A stretch of 64,000 nt of DNA from contig NZ_JBEPOC010000001.1 in NCBI RefSeq assembly GCF_040546585.1, positions 1,240,001 through 1,304,000 on the forward strand. Reading direction: 5' to 3'. Below are positions 16,725 to 25,075 of the stretch, piece after piece. Numbering within the stretch: the first letter of the stretch is position 1; every line of letters begins with the position of its first letter. The notes under the pieces were generated by a model. The model worked only from the letters and a program-made list of their open reading frames with translations. It was not told where the DNA came from and ran no database searches. This stretch comes from Marmoricola sp. OAE513. Lineage in GTDB: Bacteria; Actinomycetota; Actinomycetes; Propionibacteriales; Nocardioidaceae. The translations under genes and the position numbers were made by a program.

Positions 16725-17794
16725 CCACCCAGGAGCTGCCCTTCCCCGGCCTCGCCGGAGTCCCGACCAAGGACGAGCCGCAGAACCGCAAGGAGTACAC
16801 CGCCGACCAGGAGGTGCGCTGGTGCCCCGGCTGCGGTGACTACGCGATCCTCGCCGCCGTCCAGGGCTTCCTGCCCGACCTCGGCCTGCGCCGCGAGAAC
16901 ATCGTGTTCGTCTCCGGCATCGGCTGCTCGAGCCGGTTCCCCTACTACCTCGACACCTACGGGATGCACTCGATCCACGGCCGCGCCCCGGCGATCGCCA
17001 CCGGCATCGCGACCGCGCGCGAGGACATCAACGTCTGGGTCGTGACCGGTGACGGCGACGCGCTCTCGATCGGTGGAAACCACCTGATCCACGCGATGCG
17101 ACGCAACGTGAACATGACGATCCTGCTGTTCAACAACCGGATCTACGGCCTGACCAAGGGTCAGTACTCCCCCACCTCCGAGCCGGGCAAGATCACCAAG
17201 TCGACCCCGGTCGGCTCGGTCGACCACCCGTTCAACCCGGTCTCGCTGGCCCTGGGCGCCGAGGCGTCCTTCGTGGCCCGCACGATCGACTCGGACCGCA
17301 AGCACCTCACGGCGGTGCTCTCGGCCGCCGCTGCGCACCGGGGTACCTCGCTGGTCGAGATCTACCAGAACTGCCCGATCTTCAACGACGGTGCGTTCGA
17401 CGCGGTCAAGGACGGTGAGTCCAAGGCCGACGCGATCATCCCGCTGGAGCACGGCCAGCCGATCCGCTTCGGAACCCTCGGCGAGGACGGCCTGGGCACC
17501 AAGGGCATCGCGCGCTCCTCCTCCGGCGGTGTCGAGGTCGTCGCAGGGAACAGCCCCGACGTCCTAATCCACGACGCGCACAACCCGGACCCGACGACCG
17601 CGTTCGCGCTGTCCCGGCTCACCGACGCCGGCGTCCTGCACCAGGCGCCGATCGGCATCTTCCGCTCGGTCGAGCGCCCGACGTACGACGACGGTGCCCG
17701 CCAGCAGGTCGCGACCGCCAAGGCCGGCCAGGAGGACCAGTCGGCAGCTCTGGCCGCGCTGATCAACGGCAAGGACACCTGGACAGTTCTCTGA
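16721..17794 (+). CDS. korB: 2-oxoglutarate:ferredoxin oxidoreductase, beta subunit
   Basis: A 357-residue subunit that binds thiamine diphosphate and an iron-sulfur cluster. It has WCPGCGDYAIL and GIGCSSRFPYY (cluster Cys) and the ThDP motif GDGDALSIGGNHLIHAMRRN followed by NNRIYGLTKGQYSPTS. Its GTG start overlaps the korA stop (GTGA), so the two are translated together. It catalyses decarboxylation of the 2-oxoacid and electron transfer to ferredoxin. A small hairpin sits one base past the stop. Confidence 0.93.
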   Translation: MTTQELPFPGLAGVPTKDEPQNRKEYTADQEVRWCPGCGDYAILAAVQGFLPDLGLRRENIVFVSGIGCSSRFPYYLDTYGMHSIHGRAPAIATGIATAREDINVWVVTGDGDALSIGGNHLIHAMRRNVNMTILLFNNRIYGLTKGQYSPTSEPGKITKSTPVGSVDHPFNPVSLALGAEASFVARTIDSDRKHLTAVLSAAAAHRGTSLVEIYQNCPIFNDGAFDAVKDGESKADAIIPLEHGQPIRFGTLGEDGLGTKGIARSSSGGVEVVAGNSPDVLIHDAHNPDPTTAFALSRLTDAGVLHQAPIGIFRSVERPTYDDGARQQVATAKAGQEDQSAALAALINGKDTWTVL

Positions 17795-17795
17795 G

Positions 17796-17813
17796 CACCT
17801 CGAAATCGAGGTG
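17796..17813. terminator. Short hairpin after korB
   Basis: CACCTCGA and TCGAGGTG form a perfect inverted repeat one base after the korB stop (centre AA, so the real loop takes in the inner pairs). There is no T run, so it is a weak or Rho-assisted terminator, or an mRNA 3'-end stabiliser. Confidence 0.4.
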
Positions 17814-17845
17814 AGCGGGGCGACACCCAGCCCTAGAGTCACAGC

Positions 17846-18754
17846 ATGACCCCAGAACGCCGCGGCTTCCTCTCCGGAGCCGCGGCGTACCTGTTGTGGG
17901 GGCTGTTCCCGCTGTACTGGCCGTTGCTCGAGCCGGCCGGCGCGCTGGAGATCCTCAGCCACCGGATCGCGTGGTCGGTCATCACCATGACGGCGGTCCT
18001 GCTGCTGACCAGCCGGGTGCCGTTCTTCCGCGCCCTCCTCGCCGACCGCCGGGCCCGCGCTCTGCTGGTTCTCGCCGCCGTCGTGATCGCGGTGAACTGG
18101 GGCACCTACATCTGGGGCGTCAACCACCACCGCGTCGTGGAGACCTCGCTCGGCTACTTCATCAACCCGCTGGTGACCGTGCTGATGGGCGTGCTCATCC
18201 TCGGCGAGCGGCTGCGTCGCCTGCAGTGGATCGCCCTGGCGGTGGCGGCGGTCGCCGTGGTCGGCCTGACGGTCGAGTACGGACGGCCGCCCTGGGTCGC
18301 GCTGATCCTGGCGTTCTCCTTCGGCACCTACGGGCTGGCCAAGAAGCAGGCGGGAGTCGAGGCAACCGAAAGTCTCACCTTCGAGACGCTGGTGCTGGCG
18401 CCGGTGGCGGTCGGCTACCTGATCTGGGCCGGGACCCGTGGGGAGAGCCACTTCCTCACCGACGGCACCGGGCACGCCCTGCTCATGGTCCTCACCGGCG
18501 TCGTCACCGCCGTGCCGCTGCTCTTCTTCGGTGTAGCCGCCATCCGGGTGCCGATGACGACGCTCGGGCTGCTGCAGTACCTCGCGCCGTTCATCCAGTT
18601 CGTCCTCGGGGTGACGTTCCTCGACGAGCACATGTCCGCGATGCGTTGGGCCGGGTTCCTGCTCGTCTGGATCGCTCTGGTCCTTTTCACCGTCGACTCG
18701 CTGCGCCACCACCGGCGCACCCGCGCTTCGGAGGCGCCCGAAGCACTCGTGTGA
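17846..18754 (+). CDS. rarD: RarD-type EamA-family membrane transporter
   Basis: A 302-residue protein with about ten hydrophobic spans in two EamA repeats. The N-terminus GAAAYLLWGLFPLYWPLLEPAGALEILSHRIAWS and the internal VNWGTYIWGVNHHRVVETSLGYFINPLVTVLMGVLILGERL are characteristic of RarD. RarD proteins are putative drug/metabolite permeases named from a Pseudomonas chloramphenicol-sensitivity locus; the true substrate is unknown. The ATG at 17846 lies 51 bases after korB, so weak read-through is possible, but the hairpin suggests a separate unit. Confidence 0.85.
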   Translation: MTPERRGFLSGAAAYLLWGLFPLYWPLLEPAGALEILSHRIAWSVITMTAVLLLTSRVPFFRALLADRRARALLVLAAVVIAVNWGTYIWGVNHHRVVETSLGYFINPLVTVLMGVLILGERLRRLQWIALAVAAVAVVGLTVEYGRPPWVALILAFSFGTYGLAKKQAGVEATESLTFETLVLAPVAVGYLIWAGTRGESHFLTDGTGHALLMVLTGVVTAVPLLFFGVAAIRVPMTTLGLLQYLAPFIQFVLGVTFLDEHMSAMRWAGFLLVWIALVLFTVDSLRHHRRTRASEAPEALV

Positions 18755-18813
18755 CGCAGCGCACTACATCTCGTCCGTAAGGTGGCACGCCCACCGGTGT
18801 CTCTACTTCTGTC

Positions 18814-20349
18814 ATGACAGAAGAGCTGCGCGCCGCCACGGACACCGAGCTGATCGTGCTCGTGCGTGCCGGCGACGCCGCGGCGTACGAGGAGCTGTTC
18901 CTGCGGCACCGGGACGTCGCCCTGCGCTACGCACGCCGGATCGCGGACAGCGCGCGTGCCGACGACCTGTGCGCCGAGGCCTTCGCGAAGATCCTCGACC
19001 TGCTGCAGCGCGGCAAGGGGCCTGATGTCGCCTTCCGGGCCTACCTGCTGACGACCGTGCGGACCAGTCATCTGAACTCCGTGCGCAGCCACGGCCGCGA
19101 GGATCTCGTCCCGGACCACGAGCCGATCGCCCGGATGGTCCCGGTCATCGAGGACCCGGGCGTGCGCTTCGACCGCAGTGCGATCTGCCGCGCCTTCGAG
19201 CAGCTTCCCGAGCGCTGGCAGGCCGCCCTCTGGCTGACGACCGTCGAGGGCTACAGCCACGACCAGGTCAGTGCCCATCTCGGGATCAACCCCAACGCGG
19301 TCGCGTCCCTGACCTTCCGCGCCCGGGCAGGTCTGCGGGATGCCTACCTGGCCCAGCACCTGCTGGAGATCACCGACCCGCGCTGCCGCAACATCGTCGA
19401 GCACCTGCCGGCGTACGTGCGCGACCGGCTTGCTCCTCGCCGCCGGCAGGCGATCGGTGAGCACCTCGACTCCTGTGCACCGTGCTCGGCGGCCGCGCTG
19501 GAGCTCTCCGACGTCGAGATGAGTCTGGGCGCCGTGCTCGCACCCCTGGCTCTGGCGGGCTTCGCGGTCTCGAGCGCGCCGTCGGTCGGCCTCCTCGGCG
19601 CCGCCCTTCTCCCCCTCAAGACTCTCGGCAGCAAGATCGCTGCGCTCGGCCCGCAGACCGCCGCTGGAGTCGTCGCCGTGGGGCTCGCAGCGGGACTCGG
19701 GCTCACCGCCGCGCACCAGGGCTCCTCGACCCCGCGGCCGGCGTCCCAGGCGGCGCCGTCCGACCCGCTCGGGTCGACACCCCCCACGGCCTCCTCCCCT
19801 GCGGCGTCCGCGCCCGCCCACCCCCGGGCCGCGTCCACTCCCTCGCCGGCACCGCTCCCCCGTCCTGTCCCCGGCACTCCCGACCCCGCACCCCTGCCGG
19901 CGCCCGCGCGAGGCAGTCGTCCGACCACCGCGGCCACCGCTCCGGCGGTCCGCGTCACGCGCCCCGAAGGACGACCCGAGCCGTCGGCGCTGGGCACTCC
20001 GGTGACCACGTCGCAGGGCACTCTTCTCGGTCGCTGGGACCACATCGCGCTCCCCGTGCTCCACGTCCCGCGCGGCGCGGTCCTGGTGGTCACCACCGAC
20101 CGCACCGTCCGCGCCGTCGCGCCCACGACCGAGACCAACGGCTGGACCTGCGAACGTCCCGCACTGCACCTGTTGGCCGGGGGTCTGCTTGCCCGGTCCC
20201 GCACCGTGTGCACAGCCCGCCGGGACGGCGCAGGCACCGTGAGCTTCGCCTTCCAGGTCGCTCCGGGCGCCCGCCTCACGGCGGTGCTCACCGGACCGTC
20301 GCAGACCCCGCGGTCCCGCACCGCGATGCTGCGTCCGCCCCTGCTCTGA
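18814..20349 (+). CDS. ECF-type sigma factor fused to zinc anti-sigma-like and membrane-anchored C-terminal region
   Basis: A 511-residue protein, far longer than a usual ECF sigma factor (about 180). Residues 10-95 look like sigma region 2 (AAYEELFLRHRDVALRYARRI) and about 120-180 like region 4 (LPERWQAALWLTTVEGYSHDQVSAHLGINPNAVASLTFRAR). Residues 186-232 match a zf-HC2/ZAS domain with C191, H197, H217-x3-C221-x2-C224. Hydrophobic stretches at about 238-268 and 282-300 could cross the membrane. A Pro/Ser/Thr-rich linker (about 303-370) and a terminal domain of about 110 residues follow, likely outside. This suggests a sigma factor held at the membrane by its own anti-sigma domain. Confidence 0.8.
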   Translation: MTEELRAATDTELIVLVRAGDAAAYEELFLRHRDVALRYARRIADSARADDLCAEAFAKILDLLQRGKGPDVAFRAYLLTTVRTSHLNSVRSHGREDLVPDHEPIARMVPVIEDPGVRFDRSAICRAFEQLPERWQAALWLTTVEGYSHDQVSAHLGINPNAVASLTFRARAGLRDAYLAQHLLEITDPRCRNIVEHLPAYVRDRLAPRRRQAIGEHLDSCAPCSAAALELSDVEMSLGAVLAPLALAGFAVSSAPSVGLLGAALLPLKTLGSKIAALGPQTAAGVVAVGLAAGLGLTAAHQGSSTPRPASQAAPSDPLGSTPPTASSPAASAPAHPRAASTPSPAPLPRPVPGTPDPAPLPAPARGSRPTTAATAPAVRVTRPEGRPEPSALGTPVTTSQGTLLGRWDHIALPVLHVPRGAVLVVTTDRTVRAVAPTTETNGWTCERPALHLLAGGLLARSRTVCTARRDGAGTVSFAFQVAPGARLTAVLTGPSQTPRSRTAMLRPPLL

Positions 20350-20360
20350 AAGCCTCCCGA

Positions 20361-20375
20361 AACTTTTTCAAAGTT
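20361..20375. promoter_or_regulatory. Inverted repeat after the sigma factor gene
   Basis: AACTTT-TTC-AAAGTT forms a 15-base perfect palindrome with a 3-base centre. It lies in an AT-rich patch 11 bases after the sigma stop and 98 bases before the next gene. It could be an operator for the HTH gene or a weak terminator; no T tract follows. Confidence 0.35.
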
Positions 20376-20473
20376 ATCTGCTGTTTCCGCGTGATGAACG
20401 GCGCCCTGCTCCGTCTAGTTCACGTCGCCCTGAAGTCTGGCGGCGTCAGCGCGAGTTTCTGGGAGGGATCGCC

Positions 20474-20872
20474 GTGCCTGCCGCCATTGACCAGCGAGCG
20501 CGAGCGCGGCGCCGTACCTCGGATTTCACCGAGTACGGCGCCGCTGCCCGTTTTGCCGCGGTGAGCGCTCACGTCGACGCCTCTCTCGCGGATCGCTCAC
20601 TCGGCGCCCGGTCGATCGCGGAGCACTTCGGCTGGCCGGCCTACGAGGTCCGCAACCTGCTCGTCACCTACGGCGGCGTGGCCGCGTTCGTGCGCCGCCG
20701 CCGGCTCGACGCTGCCCTGGACCTGCTCGCCGGCGACCGGCACGGCCAGATCACGCTCGACGACGCGGCAGAAGCAACCGGGCTGGGTTCGCGTCGCACG
20801 CTGGAGCGAGCCGTACGCGGGTTCTACGGCCTCTCCGTCCGCGAGGCGCAGCTGCTCCGCGCGCGACCCTGA
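20474..20872 (+). CDS. Small AraC-type helix-turn-helix protein
   Basis: A 132-residue protein from a GTG start preceded by GGGAGGGA. The C-terminal half (about residues 80-130: ITLDDAAEATGLGSRRTLERAVRGFYGLSVREAQLLRARP) resembles the second HTH of an AraC DNA-binding domain. The middle (SIAEHFGWPAYEVRNLLVTYGGVAAFVRRRRLDAALDLL) could be the first HTH. If so it is a bare DNA-binding domain with no ligand domain. It lies downstream of the sigma fusion gene on the same strand. Targets unknown. Confidence 0.6.
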   Translation: MPAAIDQRARARRRTSDFTEYGAAARFAAVSAHVDASLADRSLGARSIAEHFGWPAYEVRNLLVTYGGVAAFVRRRRLDAALDLLAGDRHGQITLDDAAEATGLGSRRTLERAVRGFYGLSVREAQLLRARP

Positions 20873-21880
20873 CTAGCTGCTGCGGTCAGCCACGACGTCG
20901 GCGAAGTCCTCGAGCGAGGTACGCACGGCACCCTCGGGCAGGGCAGCCAGCAGCTCCTTGGCCGCGGCCGCCTCTCCGACCACGTACTCGCGGGCTTCGG
21001 CCATCGCGGGGTGCGCCCGCAGCAGGCCGAGCGCCTCGGCGTGCAGGGCGTCGTCGGTGAGCTCGCCCGACAGCAGCTCCCGGAGACGCGCGTCGGCCGG
21101 GTCGGTCGAGCGCAGCGCGAACAGCACCGGCAGCGTGGGCACCCCCTCACGGAGGTCGGTGCCCGGCGTCTTGCCCGACTCGACGCTCTCCGAGGCGACG
21201 TCGAGGATGTCGTCAGAGAGCTGGAAGGCCACGCCCACGCGCTCGCCGTACTCGGTCAGCGCCTCGACGACCTCCTCGGAGGCGCCGCCGAACATCGCGC
21301 CGTACCGGGCCGAGGTCGCGATCAGCGAACCGGTCTTGCCGGCCACCACGCGCAGGTAGTGCTCGAGCGGGTCGTCCTCGGCGCCAGGGCCCAGCGTCTC
21401 GAGGATCTGTCCCTCGACGAGCCGCGAGAACGTCTGCGCCTGGATCCGGACGGCATCCGGCCCGAGCGCCGCAGTCAGCTCGGAGGACTTCGCGAACAGG
21501 AAGTCGCCGGTGAGGATCGCGACGTGGTTGTCCCACCGCGCGTTGGCGGACTCCGCCCCGCGACGCAGCGCGGCTTCATCCATCACGTCATCGTGGTACA
21601 GCGATGCGAGGTGGGTGAGCTCGACGACGCAGGCTGCCGTCCGGACGTTGGCCTGGTCGCCCGGCGTGTCCGGGCTCTGCCCGGTCTGGGCGGCCAGGAA
21701 GCACAGCAGCGGGCGGAAGCGCTTGCCGCCGGCCTCCATCAGGTGGCGCGCCGCCTTGGTGACGAACGGGGCCTCGCTCTCCACGTGGCCCAGCAGTGCT
21801 TCCTCGACCTCGTCCATCCGGGCACGCAGTCGCGCCTCGAGGTCGGCGTCGAGGATCGGCAGGGCCAGAGAGGACGTCAC
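20873..21880 (-). CDS. Polyprenyl diphosphate synthase (probable menaquinone side-chain)
   Basis: A 335-residue trans-isoprenyl diphosphate synthase. The first Asp-rich motif is LYHDDVMDEA and the second is FQLSDDILDVASE, with KTGSLIATSARYGAMFGG between. It condenses isopentenyl diphosphate units onto an allylic primer; chain length cannot be told by eye. Its GTG start overlaps the nuoN stop (GTGA), making it a 15th cistron of the complex I operon, so a role in making the menaquinone tail (heptaprenyl/octaprenyl synthase, GrcC/HepT-like) is the natural inference. Confidence 0.88.
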   Translation of the reverse strand: MTSSLALPILDADLEARLRARMDEVEEALLGHVESEAPFVTKAARHLMEAGGKRFRPLLCFLAAQTGQSPDTPGDQANVRTAACVVELTHLASLYHDDVMDEAALRRGAESANARWDNHVAILTGDFLFAKSSELTAALGPDAVRIQAQTFSRLVEGQILETLGPGAEDDPLEHYLRVVAGKTGSLIATSARYGAMFGGASEEVVEALTEYGERVGVAFQLSDDILDVASESVESGKTPGTDLREGVPTLPVLFALRSTDPADARLRELLSGELTDDALHAEALGLLRAHPAMAEAREYVVGEAAAAKELLAALPEGAVRTSLEDFADVVADRSS

Positions 21881-23466
21881 CTGATGAATTGTGCAGTACG
21901 GCCGATCAGGTCCAGCAACGGACCCGGTACGACGCCCAGCACGAAGGTCGCAGCGACGCCGACCGCGATGACCGCGCTGGTCAGGATGCTCGGCACCGTC
22001 ACGCTCGGTCCGTCGCCCACCGGGTCGTTGAAGAACATCACGACGATGATCTTGACGTAGAAGTACGCGGCGACCGCCGACATCAGGACGGCGACGATCA
22101 CGACCGGCCAGGCGTCCGCCGACAGGGCGGCCGCGAACACGGCCCACTTGCCGGTGAAGCCCGAAGTCAGCGGGATGCCGGCCATACCGAGCAGCAGGAA
22201 GGCGAAGGAACCTGCGACCAGCGGCGACTCCTTGCCCAGCCCGGCCCAGCGGGACAGGTGGGTCGCCTCACCGGCACCGTCGCGGACGATGCTGACGATC
22301 GCGAAGGCCGCGATCGTGCTCAGGCCGTAGGTGGTGACGTAGAACAGCACCGCCTGGACCGGGTTGATGTCACCCGCGGCGATCTCCGAGAGCGACCTTG
22401 CTCCGAGGAAGCCGGTGAGCAGGAAGCCCGCGTGCGCGATGGACGAGTACGCCAGCAGCCGCTTGACGTCGGTCTGGCTCAGCGCGAGCACCGAGCCGAC
22501 CACCATCGTCAGGATGGCGATCGCCCAGAACATCGGCTGCCAGTCCCAACGGGCACCACCGAAGGCGACGTAGAACAGGCGCAGCAGGGCACCGAACGCC
22601 GCGACCTTCGTGGCAGCCGCCATGAAGGCCGTGACGGCCGTGGGAGCTCCCTGGTAGACGTCCGGCGTCCAGGCGTGGAACGGGGCGGCGCCGACCTTGA
22701 ACAGCAGGCCCACCGCCAACATGGCCATGCCGCCGAGCAGGAGGGCGTCGTCGCCGCTGCCGCTCTGGATCGCGAAGGCGATCTTGTCGTAGGACATCGA
22801 ACCGGCGTAGCCGTAGACCAGACCGATGCCGTAGACGAAGAAGCCGGAGCTGAAGGCACCGAGCATGAAGTACTTCAGCGCGGCCTCCTGGCTGAGCAGG
22901 CGGCGCCGGCGCGCCAGGCCGCAGAGCAGGTACAGCGGCAGGGAGAGCACCTCGAGAGCCACGAACAGCGTGAGCAGGTCGTTGGCCGCCGGGAAGATCA
23001 GCATGCCTGCCACCGCGAACAGCAGCAGCGGGAAGACCTCGGTGTGCTCGAGGCCCTGCGCCGAGGCCTGACGCTCGGCCTCGGTACCCGGGAGCGCGGA
23101 GGCCTGACCGGCGAAAGCCGTCACACCGCCCTCGAGGCGACGCTCGGCGAACAGACCGACACCGAGCAGACCGAGCACCAGGACGAGGATCCAGATGTAG
23201 AGCGTGGGGCCGTCGAGCGCCAGCGCGCCCTCGCCGACGACGTGGCCGGACTTCGGCTTGTCCGAGGTCGGGTCGATGTCGGCGTACACGATCACAGTCG
23301 CGACGAGCGCGGCCACGATGCCGGCCGCGGCGAGCGCGACCTGGACGACGTACCGGCGGGCCCGGGGGACGGCCGCCTCGACGAGTACCCCGAGCACGGC
23401 GACGCCGAGCACGATCAGGATCGGCGACAGCTTGTCGTACTCGATGTGGGGAGCGGTGAACTTCAC
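21877..23466 (-). CDS. nuoN: NADH-quinone oxidoreductase subunit N
   Basis: A 529-residue polytopic antiporter-like subunit of complex I, about 14 spans, one of the three proton-pumping modules of the membrane arm. Typical pattern: SLPLYLLCGLARRRRLLSQEAALKYFMLGAFSSGFFVYGIGLVYG, and the helix with the lysine in VGLLFKVGAAPFHAWTPDVYQGAPTAVTAFM. The ATG overlaps the nuoM stop (ATGA). Intact, with no frameshift. It is the last nuo gene and is followed with overlap by the polyprenyl synthase gene. Confidence 0.95.
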   Translation of the reverse strand: MKFTAPHIEYDKLSPILIVLGVAVLGVLVEAAVPRARRYVVQVALAAAGIVAALVATVIVYADIDPTSDKPKSGHVVGEGALALDGPTLYIWILVLVLGLLGVGLFAERRLEGGVTAFAGQASALPGTEAERQASAQGLEHTEVFPLLLFAVAGMLIFPAANDLLTLFVALEVLSLPLYLLCGLARRRRLLSQEAALKYFMLGAFSSGFFVYGIGLVYGYAGSMSYDKIAFAIQSGSGDDALLLGGMAMLAVGLLFKVGAAPFHAWTPDVYQGAPTAVTAFMAAATKVAAFGALLRLFYVAFGGARWDWQPMFWAIAILTMVVGSVLALSQTDVKRLLAYSSIAHAGFLLTGFLGARSLSEIAAGDINPVQAVLFYVTTYGLSTIAAFAIVSIVRDGAGEATHLSRWAGLGKESPLVAGSFAFLLLGMAGIPLTSGFTGKWAVFAAALSADAWPVVIVAVLMSAVAAYFYVKIIVVMFFNDPVGDGPSVTVPSILTSAVIAVGVAATFVLGVVPGPLLDLIGRTAQFIR

Positions 23467-25023
23467 TGGTGGGCCCCTTCCTGGGACGTCCCCGCAGAGT
23501 CTTCGGAGACTTCAGGCTTGGGGTCCGCCTTGTCCACGCGGTGCATGGTGTGGTCCACCGCCGGGTTGATCACGGAGAGCAGCGGCTTCGGGAAGAACCC
23601 GAGGATGACGATGAGCAGGAGCACCGGAGCCAGCGAGGCGATCTCGCGGGGGCCGAGGTCCTTGAAACCGGAGACCGCGTCGACCGTCGGACCGGTCATC
23701 GTCCGCTGGTACATGAACAGGATGTAGATCGCTGCCAGCACGATGCCGGTCACGGCGAAGGCTGCGGCGACGTGGCTGTAGGTGAAGGTGCCGACGATCA
23801 CCAGGAACTCCGAGATGAACGGCGACAGGCCGGGCAGCGAGAGCGACGACAGGCCCGCGACCAGGAAGAACCCGGCGAGCACCGGGGCGACCTTCTCGAC
23901 GCCGCCGAAGTCGCTGATCGCCGCAGACCCGCGGCGCGAGATCAGGAAGCCTGTGACCAGGAACAGCGCGGCGGTGGAGAGCCCGTGGTTGAACATGTAG
24001 AGGTTCGCACCCGAGAGTCCCTGGCTGTTCATCACGAAGATGCCGAGCACGATGAAGCCGAAGTGCGACACCGAGGTGTAGGCGATCAGGCGCGGGATGT
24101 TGTTCGACCCGATCGCCATGAACGCGCCGTACACGATGCTGATCACCGCGAAGACGACCACGGCAGGGGTCGCCCAGCGGGAGGCCTCCGGGAAGAGCTC
24201 GAGGCAGAAGCGCAGCATCCCGAAGGTGCCGATCTTGTCGAGCACGCTGACCAGCAGCACCGAGGTGCCCGGGGTGGCGTTCTCGGTCGTGTCGGGCAAC
24301 CAGGTGTGCACCGGGAACATCGGCGCCTTGATCGCGAAGGCGACGAAGAAGCCGAGGAACAGCCAGCGACCGACGTCGGTCCCGAAGTCGATCTGGGCAA
24401 GCTCGCTGACCAGGTAGGTCGCGCCGCCCTTCTCCTTCGCGGACTCCACGTAGAGGCCGATGACCGAGGCCAGCATGATCAGACCGCCGGCGAGCGAGTA
24501 GAGCCAGGAACTTCACGGCGGCCCGGGCTCGGTTGACGCCGCCGTACCCGCCGATGAGGAAGTAGACCGGGATCAGCGTGGCCTCGAAGAACACGTAGAA
24601 CAGGAAGACGTCGGTCGCAGCGAACACGCCGACGGCGAGACCCTCCAGCGCCAGCATCCAGGCGAAGAAGGCCTTGGCCGACCAGCGACCCTCGTCACCG
24701 TCGTTCCAGGACGCCAGGATCACGACGGGCGTCAGGATGACGGTGAGCATGACCAGCGTCAGCCCGACCCCGTCGACACCGAGGGCGTAGTGCGCTCCGA
24801 AGGACTTGATCCACTCGTGCGTCTCGGAGAGCTGGTACGTCGCCGAGGAGTCGGTGTCGTACTGGAACGCCATCACGACGGCGACGGCCAGGGTGACCAG
24901 CGACGTGCCCAGGGCGATCTGCTTGGGCAGCACGGTGTTCGTCGAGGTAGGCAGCAGCGCGAGGCCGAGAGCACCGACGATCGGCAGGAAGAGCAGGACG
25001 GAGAGCCACGGGAAGTCGTTCAT
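23463..25023 (-). CDS. nuoM: NADH-quinone oxidoreductase subunit M (single +1 frameshift)
   Basis: Complex I proton-pumping subunit M, about 519 residues after correction. The first part (MNDFPWLSVLLFLPIVGALGLALLP to NRARAAVKFL) and the second (LYSLAGGLIMLASVIGLYVESAKEKGG to SAGTSQEGAHQ) are in different frames. Dropping one base at about 24504-24505 (CC on the plus strand) restores VKFLLYSLAGGLIML, the family sequence. All other motifs are intact (VHTWLPDTTENATPGTSVLL), so I read this as a base-calling error or very recent mutation, not an old pseudogene. Stop overlaps the nuoN start. Confidence 0.88.
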
Positions 25024-25075
25024 CGGGCCACCTCTGCTTCAGGATGATCGAGCACAGTCGAGATCACTTTCGTCC

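Noticed and set aside
24391-24410. Additional dispersed-element copy in nuoM
   Set aside because: GGCAAGCTCG matches only the middle of the element, and the flanks are normal conserved nuoM codons.
23463-25023. Programmed frameshifting or a natural split of nuoM
   Set aside because: No slippery heptamer or downstream structure is evident, and the same +1 type recurs in three unrelated genes, which fits base-calling error better.
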